This document shows positions 1 through 5,883 of a DNA stretch of 8,100 nucleotides, in pieces. The notes beneath the pieces were generated by a model, which was not told the origin of the DNA, made no database searches, and saw only the letters and a program-made list of their open reading frames with translations. Where the stretch lies: positions 1 through 8,100 of the forward strand of contig PKCL01000358.1 of NCBI GenBank assembly GCA_002862165.1, in the 5' to 3' direction. Source of the DNA: Planctomycetaceae bacterium (GTDB taxonomy: Bacteria; Planctomycetota; Planctomycetia; Pirellulales; UBA1268). The position numbers and the translations under genes are program-made. Position 1 is the stretch's first letter. Each line of letters opens with the position of its first letter.

Positions 1-147
1 CAGCATATTTCCACACGATTTTGGGAATTATTGCCACGCCGGCAAGAAGGTATCCCTGTGTCTCTTCTATCATAGCGCGGGTACGATACAACCGGCAACC
101 GTATCATCGCAAATTGAGGCGTTATGCCGTTGCAGTAGTTCACCAAA

Positions 148-154
148 AAGGAGG
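148..154 (+). promoter_or_regulatory. Shine-Dalgarno of the aldehyde dehydrogenase gene
   Basis: AAGGAGG lies six bases before the ATG at 161, an almost perfect anti-16S match at ideal spacing. It fixes the start of the dehydrogenase and suggests efficient translation. No convincing sigma70 promoter was found in bases 1-147. A GATAC/GTATC inverted repeat with an 11-base spacer (85-89 and 101-105) could be an operator, but it is short and may be chance. Confidence 0.85.
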
Positions 155-160
155 CTCAAT

Positions 161-1624
161 ATGCCCGAGTCAGGATCAGATCCGCTTATTCGGCAGACTC
201 AATTATTCATCGATGGCCAGTGGGTCCCAGCACAGTCTGGAAAGACGTTTGACACAATAAATCCGTCAAACGAAGAAGTGATTGCTCGGGTCGCGGAGGG
301 TGACGCGGATGATGTTGAACACGCTGTGCTCGCTGCTCGTCGCGCTTTCGACGAAGGGCCGTGGGCCCGCATGGATGCTCGCGATCGAGGGAAGATTATG
401 CATCGATTCTGTGACTTCATCGAGGCTGAAATTGATGAGCTCTCAGCTATCGAGTCTCTCGACAACGGAAAGCCAGTCAAGGATGCTCGCTCTGTTGATA
501 TCCCGTTAGCGATTGAATGCATTCGTTACTACGCTGGCTGGGCAGACAAAATTCAAGGCAGCACAATTCCAGTGCGTGGTGATTTTTTATGCTACACACG
601 ACGAGAACCAGTCGGTGTTGCTGGACAAATTATTCCATGGAACTTCCCAATTCTTATGGCGGCTTGGAAGTGGGGTCCGGCTTTGGCAACTGGCTGTACG
701 GTTGTCATGAAGCCGGCTGAACAAACTCCATTGACCTGCCTTCGTTTGGCTTATCTTGCACAACAAGCTGGTATCCCTGATGGAGTGATTAACGTTGTGC
801 CAGGATTCGGGCCAACCGCCGGTGCTGCAATCGTTCAACATCCCGGTGTGGATAAGATTGCTTTTACTGGTTCTGGTGAGACAGCTCAGCACATCATTCG
901 TCAGTCGGCGGATACGATGAAGCGGCTAACACTCGAACTTGGTGGTAAGAGTCCGAATATTGTTTTTGCAGATGCTGATTTAGAATCTGCTGCAGAAGGC
1001 GCTCACATTGGTATTCATCTTAATCAGGGGCAATGCTGTTGTGCTGGTTCACGGCTCTTTGTCGAAGACTCAATCCATGACTCGTTTGTTGAGAAAGTAG
1101 TAGAACTGTCAAGGAAGCGGCGAGTAGGTGATCCTTTTGATCCCACTACCGATCAGGGCCCACAGGTCGATCGAGATCAGTTTGAAAAGATTATGAGCTA
1201 TATCGACAAAGGCAAAAAAGATGGAGCGGTTTGCGCAACTGGGGGGCAGCGAGTTGGTGATCGGGGCTTTTTTGTCGAGCCAACAGTATTCACAGAAGTG
1301 CGTGATGAAATGGCTATTGCTCAAGATGAGATTTTCGGGCCAGTATTATCTGTTCTGAGATTTTCTGATATGGAAGAACTAGTACGTCGCGCGAATGCAA
1401 CGACATATGGTCTGGCTGCTGCAGTTTGGACTCGTGATATAAGCAAAGCTCATATCTTGGCGAAGCAATTACGTGCCGGTACAGTTTGGGTGAACTGTTA
1501 TGACGTTTTTGATGCGGCGGCACCCTTTGGTGGCTTTAAGCAGTCAGGATTTGGTCGTGAACTCGGGCAGCGTGGCTTGGATGCTTATCTCGAAGATAAA
1601 ACAGTTACTGTTCGCTTAGACTAG
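161..1624 (+). CDS. Aldehyde dehydrogenase, class 1/2-like (NAD(P)+-dependent)
   Basis: Oxidises an aldehyde to its carboxylic acid with NAD(P)+ in the cytoplasm. The 487 residues are the full family length. The N-terminal cofactor domain has PWNFP (N161 stabilises the oxyanion), KPAEQTP (K184 binds the cofactor ribose) and FTGSGE (235-240). The general base is E259 in LELGGKSP. The catalytic loop NQGQCCCAGSR has three consecutive cysteines (292-294), and by alignment from memory to mammalian ALDH2 the middle one, C293, is the nucleophile. EIFGP (390-394) carries the second ribose-binding glutamate, and VNCYDVF followed by PFGGFKQSGFGRELG closes the active site. These stretches resemble animal ALDH1/ALDH2 more than typical bacterial betaine-aldehyde enzymes. 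The start is fixed by a strong Shine-Dalgarno. The molybdenum oxidoreductase follows 44 bases downstream, so the two are probably cotranscribed. The family is certain; the substrate cannot be read from sequence. Confidence 0.96.
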   Translation: MPESGSDPLIRQTQLFIDGQWVPAQSGKTFDTINPSNEEVIARVAEGDADDVEHAVLAARRAFDEGPWARMDARDRGKIMHRFCDFIEAEIDELSAIESLDNGKPVKDARSVDIPLAIECIRYYAGWADKIQGSTIPVRGDFLCYTRREPVGVAGQIIPWNFPILMAAWKWGPALATGCTVVMKPAEQTPLTCLRLAYLAQQAGIPDGVINVVPGFGPTAGAAIVQHPGVDKIAFTGSGETAQHIIRQSADTMKRLTLELGGKSPNIVFADADLESAAEGAHIGIHLNQGQCCCAGSRLFVEDSIHDSFVEKVVELSRKRRVGDPFDPTTDQGPQVDRDQFEKIMSYIDKGKKDGAVCATGGQRVGDRGFFVEPTVFTEVRDEMAIAQDEIFGPVLSVLRFSDMEELVRRANATTYGLAAAVWTRDISKAHILAKQLRAGTVWVNCYDVFDAAAPFGGFKQSGFGRELGQRGLDAYLEDKTVTVRLD

Positions 1625-1655
1625 GTCTGTACTTTACCGCTTATGACGAATGAAA

Positions 1656-1662
1656 AAGGGGG
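1656..1662 (+). promoter_or_regulatory. Shine-Dalgarno of the oxidoreductase gene, within a possible leader peptide
   Basis: The purine run AAGGGGG ends six bases before the ATG at 1669. It is G-rich rather than canonical but well placed. The same stretch lies inside an eight-codon reading frame (ATG at 1643, peptide MTNEKGGL) whose TAA at 1667-1669 overlaps the oxidoreductase ATG as TAATG. The mini-frame itself lacks a clear Shine-Dalgarno, so coupling is only a possibility. Confidence 0.6.
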
Positions 1663-1668
1663 TTTGTA

Positions 1669-3969
1669 ATGGTACGGGTTCGAACTGGCGGTGGTTGGAG
1701 AGCAGTACGTTACAGCTTAAAAAAGGCCTACGAAGCGGGAGGTTTATGGTCTTTTTGGAAAGCGATGCGGAGCAAAAACGCATGTAAAACATGCGCCCTG
1801 GGAATGGGCGGTCAGGCTGGTGGCATGGTAAATGAATCGGGCCACTTTCCCGAGGTTTGTAAAAAGTCGTTTCAGGCAATGGTTGCAGACATGCAAGATG
1901 CGATTCCCGATGATTTTTTTCAGACATATTCAATTGCTCAACTCAAGAAATTTACTCCATATCAGATGGAACATGCTGGCAGGCTTGTAAAGCCACTTCT
2001 GCTTCTAAAGGGGAGTCAGCACTACCAGCCAATACCATGGAGTGAGGCTTTCGAACGTATTGTTAAGAAACTTCAGGATGTAGAGCCAAGGAAAAGCTTT
2101 TGGTATTTCTCAGGCCGCTCAAGTAATGAAGCAGGCTTTCTTTTACAGTTGTTTGCAAGACTTTATGGGACGAATCACATAAATAACTGTAGTTATTACT
2201 GCCACCAGGCAAGTGGAGTTGGTCTTACAAGTGTCATTGGTACGGGGGCAGGCACTATACAGTTGGATGATCTTGAAAAAAGTGACTTCGTTATGCTGAT
2301 AGGTGGCAATCCAGCAAGTAATCATCCACGCATGATGAGATCATTGATGATGGTTCGGCGGCGGGGTGGCAAGGTTGTTGTCGTGAATCCCATGATCGAA
2401 ACAGGCCTTGTGAATTTTTCAGTTCCCAGTGATCCAGTGAGCCTCTTGTTCGGGACAAAGATAGCAAGTTCATATGTGCAACCATTTTTGGGAGGTGATC
2501 TTGCGCTCTTGTATGGACTGATGAAGCGGCTGAAAGAAATGCATGCAGCCGAGTTGAATAATGCACCAGAACCAATTGTCGATGAAGAATTTCTTACTAA
2601 GCATACGCACGGTTGGAACAAATTAGTTGAGCGGCTCGAAGGGTTGTCCTGGGATGAAATTATTGAAAAGTCAGGTGTTCCAAAAGCAGATATCGACGAC
2701 ATCACGGGTCAGTATGCCGCCTCCAAACGAGCCGTCTTCGCATGGACGATGGGAGTCACGCACCATCTTCATGGTTCTGCCACCGTGCAGGCTATTGCTC
2801 AGTTGGCACTCATGAGAAGGATGATAGGTCGCCCTGGTGCTGGACTACAACCGATTCGTGGTCATTCAAATATTCAGGGAATGGGTACTGTTGGTGTGAC
2901 TCCAAAACTGAAAGACAAAATTTTCGAGCGACTTGAATCGGAACTGGGAGTGACGCTGCCATCATTTCGCGGCTTTGACACAGTTGAGTGTCTTGAAGCT
3001 GCTGAACAGGGGAGCATGCAGTTTGCATTCTGTCTTGGTGGAAATCTTTTTGGTGCGAGCCCCGATGCTCGTTTTGCATCGCGTGCGCTCGCTCGCACAG
3101 ATATGACGGTCTATTTGAATACTTCGTTAAATACTGGCCATGCCCGCGGTACGGCAAAAGAAGATACGATTATTCTCCCTGTTCTTGCTCGTGACGAAGA
3201 GCCAGAGCCCTCTACCCAAGAAAGTATGTTTAGTTACATTCGTCTTTCGGATGGTGGAGAACCGAGGCATGAACGAGGGAGTGACTATGGGCCACGAAGC
3301 GAAGTTGAGATTATCGCTGAGATAGGACACCAAGTCCTTGGTGCAAGCAGCCCGGTGAATTGGCTTGAGATGTCACATACGAGCACGATTCGTAAGGCGA
3401 TCAGTCGAATTATTCCAGGACTTGAGCAAATGTCTCAGATCGATCAAACCAAGGACGAGTTCTTCATACCTGGTCGTACCATCGATACCCCGACATTCCC
3501 TACCGATGATGGCAAAGCAATTTTTCACATCCACGACTTACCAAGCGTACCAGATGATCTTCAACTCATGACGATTCGTAGTGAGGGCCAGTTTAATACG
3601 GTCGTTTATGAAGAGGAGGATCTGTATCGAAATCAGAGTCGCCGTGACATTGTCCTTATGCACCCAGACGATATTCGCATTTATAAACTCTCTGATGGTG
3701 GTCTTTGTTGTGTTCAAAGCGATGTGGGTGAAATGCGGCAAGTGACTGTGGCCGCATACCCAGAAATTCGTCAAGGGTGTGTGGCCATGTATTATCCAGA
3801 AAGTAATGTTCTCGTACCGAAGGAAGTCGATCCTTTGTCTCGAACGCCATCATATAAACGAGTGGCTGTCAGGATCGTGAGAGACGATGGCTCGATTGAA
3901 GAAGAGCCAGAGGGTAAATCATTGATCGGAAGAACAGGTACGCCGCGTGAAAAAATGAACCAATGCTAG
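1669..3969 (+). CDS. Molybdopterin (bis-MGD) oxidoreductase, YdeP/formate dehydrogenase-like alpha subunit
   Basis: Member of the DMSO-reductase superfamily, in the branch usually annotated 'oxidoreductase alpha (molybdopterin) subunit' with E. coli YdeP; 766 residues is the usual length. The N-terminus has C39-x2-C42 followed by ALGMGGQ and a further C64. The third cysteine of a standard C-x2-C-x3-C cluster site is absent (M46 there), so a normal 4Fe-4S cluster is doubtful. YFSGRSSNEAGF (146-157) and NNCSYYCHQASGVGL (172-186) follow; C178 before H179 occupies the place of the molybdenum ligand (Sec/Cys in formate dehydrogenases). Cofactor-binding signatures are IGGNPASNHP (211-220), GVTHHLHGSATVQ (362-374) and IGRPGAGLQPIRGHSNIQG (386-404). 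The C-terminal dinucleotide-binding domain runs from about 630 to 735, with SEGQFNT near its start. No twin-arginine signal is seen, so it is probably cytoplasmic. No NADH or quinone partner subunit lies nearby. The substrate is unknown; formate dehydrogenase would be an over-call. Confidence 0.9.
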   Translation: MVRVRTGGGWRAVRYSLKKAYEAGGLWSFWKAMRSKNACKTCALGMGGQAGGMVNESGHFPEVCKKSFQAMVADMQDAIPDDFFQTYSIAQLKKFTPYQMEHAGRLVKPLLLLKGSQHYQPIPWSEAFERIVKKLQDVEPRKSFWYFSGRSSNEAGFLLQLFARLYGTNHINNCSYYCHQASGVGLTSVIGTGAGTIQLDDLEKSDFVMLIGGNPASNHPRMMRSLMMVRRRGGKVVVVNPMIETGLVNFSVPSDPVSLLFGTKIASSYVQPFLGGDLALLYGLMKRLKEMHAAELNNAPEPIVDEEFLTKHTHGWNKLVERLEGLSWDEIIEKSGVPKADIDDITGQYAASKRAVFAWTMGVTHHLHGSATVQAIAQLALMRRMIGRPGAGLQPIRGHSNIQGMGTVGVTPKLKDKIFERLESELGVTLPSFRGFDTVECLEAAEQGSMQFAFCLGGNLFGASPDARFASRALARTDMTVYLNTSLNTGHARGTAKEDTIILPVLARDEEPEPSTQESMFSYIRLSDGGEPRHERGSDYGPRSEVEIIAEIGHQVLGASSPVNWLEMSHTSTIRKAISRIIPGLEQMSQIDQTKDEFFIPGRTIDTPTFPTDDGKAIFHIHDLPSVPDDLQLMTIRSEGQFNTVVYEEEDLYRNQSRRDIVLMHPDDIRIYKLSDGGLCCVQSDVGEMRQVTVAAYPEIRQGCVAMYYPESNVLVPKEVDPLSRTPSYKRVAVRIVRDDGSIEEEPEGKSLIGRTGTPREKMNQC

Positions 3970-4030
3970 GCCCTTACCGATTTTTGATTTCCTTCAAGCT
4001 TTTTTGAGGCGATGTTAGCGTGTAAGTCTT

Positions 4031-4119
4031 TAACTGCGACAAGTGAGTGGTATGCATCTGATGAAACTTTAAGTGTTGTTACCTAGAGACATGCATCCAG
4101 GATCACTTGTTTAAAGTTA
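4031..4119 (+). repeat. Long imperfect inverted repeat, 62 bases after the oxidoreductase gene
   Basis: Nested complementary blocks are visible: TAACT (4031-4035) with AGTTA (4115-4119), ACAAGTGA (4039-4046) with TCACTTGT (4103-4110), and two ATGCAT copies (about 4052-4057 and 4091-4096) facing each other inside. They stack into one stem of about 19 pairs broken by internal loops, with an apical loop of about 33 bases. An alternative fold pairs AACTTTAA (4065-4072) with TTAAAGTT (4111-4118). No U run follows, so it does not look like an intrinsic terminator. It may be a 3'-UTR structure or a small RNA. Confidence 0.45.
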
Positions 4120-5012
4120 TTCTTTCCCCATGGTCATAAGAGTGGTTATGGGTAAATCCAAAGCCACGTTCACTATTCTGACTCATACATCCCAGATTAT
4201 TGGATTCCTCCCTGACTAAAAATTTGACACTATGTGCGCAACGTGCTTAAGCCGAACCCAAGAACACGTTGAATTATGTCACCCATTTTTTCAGTGGTGG
4301 TATTTAACTCAGGCTAGTGAAGCAGTTGCTTGGTCATGAGGGAAATTATTGAAGAAATGAATGCTGAAGTACCATTCATTCTTGATCGTCAAGAGCGTTG
4401 GTGAATGTCACTGAATATGTGGAAAGTTTTCAAACATTGGCTCCTAGGTTGGATGAGATGCACGCATGTTTTGGTACTAGCTGCCGATCTAGAAACACTA
4501 CCGATCCAGAAACGCACGTCTTCGCCAGCGTAATAAAGAATTACTGTGACTGCACGATGCAACAATCTAAGGCCTACAACTCAGGCTGGTAAATTGAATG
4601 GATCGGTTCAGCCGATCTCGTCCGTTTTACGAGGCTTCACCACGTCCACTATCCTCTAATAAAAAATAAACGCATTTGCGTCGTCAAGAATCGAATTATC
4701 GACAGGCCCACCTTGTTCTGTTAGGCAGCTTTAGCTTCTGGAATGTTTTCCGGACATTTCACCATCCGTTGAGCCCTGTCGTTGGACTCATGCATTCGCG
4801 GTGGATGGGATGGCATGCTGGTCATAGGTATGAGGTGTCTGCTTCAGGGTTGGTTGCTTCGTTTGCTTGGGTTTCTTGTCTGGGCAGGCAGCCATTGCCG
4901 CAGTGCCGGAATGAAAGAGGGCAATTCCTAGATATTGATTGTTCCTGTCGTTTTCTGTAAGCGTCGGTTGATTTTCCGGTTGCCGCTATTGGAGTTGACG
5001 GGTCTATCAGTG

Positions 5013-5042
5013 AGGGACGGAGCAAGGTCAGGGACGGAGCAA
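5013..5042 (+). repeat. Tandem pair of a 13-base motif, 17-base period
   Basis: AGGGACGGAGCAA occurs exactly at 5013-5025 and again at 5030-5042, separated by GGTC. The second copy abuts the first stem-loop of the cluster that follows (stem from 5043). Two perfect direct copies could be protein-binding sites or the remnant of a short tandem duplication; two copies are too few to call iterons. Confidence 0.7.
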
Positions 5043-5081
5043 CTTTTTTCGTTCTGTCGAATAGTCGCCGAACGACAAAAG
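5043..5081 (+). repeat. Stem-loop, 12-position stem
   Basis: CTTTTTTCGTTC (5043-5054) faces GAACGACAAAAG (5070-5081). Eleven of twelve positions pair, with one T/C mismatch and a 15-base loop. No U tract follows, so it is not a standard terminator. Confidence 0.6.
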
Positions 5082-5202
5082 CATGTGGTCATTTGAGCTT
5101 CTTTTTAGGCGAAGTGGGCTTCGATACTTTATGGACACTTGGGCCGATGAGAAATCGTGGTGCTGCGCGTTTCTTAGGCAGTGAAGGTCATGCCTCGCTA
5201 CC

Positions 5203-5237
5203 AGGCACAGCTGCCTGACTCGTAGGCAGTTGTGCCT
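5203..5237 (+). repeat. Strong stem-loop, 14 continuous pairs
   Basis: AGGCACAGCTGCCT (5203-5216) pairs throughout with AGGCAGTTGTGCCT (5224-5237), leaving a 7-base loop; one pair is G-U in RNA. Each arm is itself an imperfect palindrome beginning AGGCA and ending TGCCT, and a third AGGCA/TGCCT pair stands just upstream (5176-5195). This is the most stable-looking hairpin of the interval. No T run follows on either strand. Confidence 0.75.
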
Positions 5238-5316
5238 AGTGCGTGTTAAGTCGTTGCTGGTAATAGACTTGCTTGCAAGGCTTGACTCGCTCTGCAGAGT
5301 TACCACGGATAAGTGT

Positions 5317-5374
5317 GAGAGAGCTGTTCGATACGTTCGTGCGAATAACGGACGAATGTCTTGAAGGCTTTCTC
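5317..5374 (+). repeat. Two-part stem-loop just upstream of the RHH gene
   Basis: An outer stem GAGAGAGC (5317-5324) pairs with GCTTTCTC (5367-5374, one G-U). An inner stem ACGTTCGT (5333-5340) pairs with ACGAATGT (5352-5359, one G-U) over an 11-base loop. The near-symmetric internal loop is 8 by 7 bases. It ends 20 bases before the Shine-Dalgarno of the next gene, a position suited to leader control if transcribed with it. Confidence 0.5.
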
Positions 5375-5393
5375 TGGTGTTACGCGATGTTGA

Positions 5394-5398
5394 AAGGA
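5394..5398 (+). promoter_or_regulatory. Shine-Dalgarno of the RHH protein gene
   Basis: AAGGA lies seven bases before the ATG at 5406. Another ATG at 5402 is in a different frame, is too close to this site, and does not lead into the conserved protein, so 5406 is chosen. Confidence 0.65.
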
Positions 5399-5405
5399 AT
5401 CATGA

Positions 5406-5843
5406 ATGCCGGCGTTTACTCAAAAAACATCCGGAGACTTTGTAAATAATGCTGACGGACACGGTGGCCAAGCGATCCTCGAGGTAGCAGAGCGGCTTTT
5501 TGCAGCGAATCCAGACTGGATTATCTTTTTCCGTGAAATCATGGGGCTTGATGGCATCGTTCGACGAACATTTCAGACTCCAGACTCACTCATGCGTTTT
5601 GAGTGTTCTGCCGAATACGCAAGAATTCGTGAGATGTTAGACGCACTTCGTCAGAAACAGCATGAAAAAACGCCCGTTCGCGAGGTCCAGCGGGTCGTGA
5701 CAGTCAGAATGCCCATGTCTCTCCACGAAACGCTCAAGGCGGAGGCCCAAGAGATGAATGTGAGCATAAATAAGCTGTGTATTTCGAAACTTCTTAAATT
5801 ACTCGATGAGACTGCTTGTCGGGACCTCGTACCTGAGGAATGA
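5406..5843 (+). CDS. Hypothetical protein with C-terminal ribbon-helix-helix (HicB/Arc-like) domain
   Basis: A 145-residue soluble protein, probably a DNA-binding dimer. The C-terminal part fits the ribbon-helix-helix pattern: a strand RVVTVRM (96-102) whose alternating side chains would enter the major groove, helix A from SLHETLKAEAQEM (105-117), a turn at NVS, and helix B INKLCISKLLKLLD (121-134). This resembles HicB-type antitoxin C-termini. The N-terminal 85 residues, with ILEVAERLFAANPDWIIFFREIMGLDGIVRRTF at 24-56, form an unrecognised mostly helical region that I associate with planctomycete hypothetical proteins. No HicA-like or other toxin frame adjoins it, so a toxin-antitoxin assignment is not supported. 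The gene stands alone, preceded by stem-loops and the palindrome CTCTGCAGAG (5290-5299), and is convergent with rnpB. A solitary transcriptional regulator is the likeliest role. Confidence 0.85.
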   Translation: MPAFTQKTSGDFVNNADGHGGQAILEVAERLFAANPDWIIFFREIMGLDGIVRRTFQTPDSLMRFECSAEYARIREMLDALRQKQHEKTPVREVQRVVTVRMPMSLHETLKAEAQEMNVSINKLCISKLLKLLDETACRDLVPEE

Positions 5844-5883
5844 ATAGAGGGGTTTGCGCGGTTGCGATCGAAGAAAGTAAGAA

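Larger units (their letters stand above)
5043..5374 (+). ncRNA. Candidate structured RNA or long structured leader
   Basis: A run of stem-loops fills this stretch. Their spans are 5043-5081 (11 of 12 pairs), 5110-5123 (CGAAG/CTTCG, loop TGGG), 5145-5157 (CGAT/ATCG), 5176-5195 (AGGCA/TGCCT), 5203-5237 (14 pairs, one G-U) and 5317-5374 (two stacked 8-pair stems). TGGTAA (5258-5263) can pair with TTACCA (5300-5305), enclosing two short palindromes. It does not match tmRNA, 6S, SRP RNA or any riboswitch I know. The transcribed strand is unproven. Plus is favoured because the cluster ends about 30 bases before the gene at 5406, where it could act as a 5' leader. The call rests on hand-found helices only; neither a promoter nor a terminator has been identified. 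Confidence 0.3.
3970..5401 (+). other. Gene-poor interval of about 1.4 kb
   Basis: No reading frame here gives a recognisable protein. The open frames at 4398-4592 and 4676-4960 (plus) and at 4822-5025 and 5028-5306 (minus) have cysteine-, serine- and arginine-rich compositions typical of non-coding DNA and lack a Shine-Dalgarno. A weak hairpin (3991-4009, one bulged base, no U tract) follows the oxidoreductase stop. The interval also holds a long imperfect inverted repeat (4031-4119), small palindromes (4601-4617; 4670-4681), a pair of direct repeats (5013-5042) and a cluster of stem-loops (5043-5374). A consensus -35 TTGACA occurs at 4224-4229, but the hexamer 17 bases on (TTAAGC) is a poor -10. 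The interval could be decayed coding DNA, a non-coding RNA locus, or both. Confidence 0.7.

Noticed and set aside
3991..4009. Terminator after the oxidoreductase gene (CCTTCAA/TTGAGG)
   Set aside because: Six pairs with a bulged T and no U tract on either strand; too weak to call.
4052..4096. Hammerhead ribozyme: CTGATGA follows an ATGCAT stem strand whose partner is at 4091
   Set aside because: The required GAAA block and NUH cleavage triplet are missing, and no proper stem II forms.
4398..4592. Plus-strand open frame of 64 codons starting TTG
   Set aside because: No family resemblance, no ribosome-binding site, and an unlikely start codon.
4658..4681. Minus-strand intrinsic terminator: ACGCA/TGCGT hairpin followed by a T-rich run
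   Set aside because: The stem is only five pairs with a two-base loop, and no gene is supported upstream of it on that strand.
4676..4960. Plus-strand open frame of 94 codons starting TTG
   Set aside because: Rich in W, S, C and H with no domain or Shine-Dalgarno; typical of a chance frame.
5028..5306. Minus-strand open frame of 92 codons, followed by another at 4822-5025
   Set aside because: The composition is that of non-coding DNA, there is no Shine-Dalgarno or recognisable motif, and the frame reads straight through the hairpin cluster.
5316..5345. tRNA T-arm-like TTCGATA
   Set aside because: The flanking bases do not form a T stem and no acceptor, D or anticodon arms are found.
5406..5843. 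HicAB toxin-antitoxin system
   Set aside because: Only a HicB-like DNA-binding C-terminus is present; no small HicA-like frame lies on either side.
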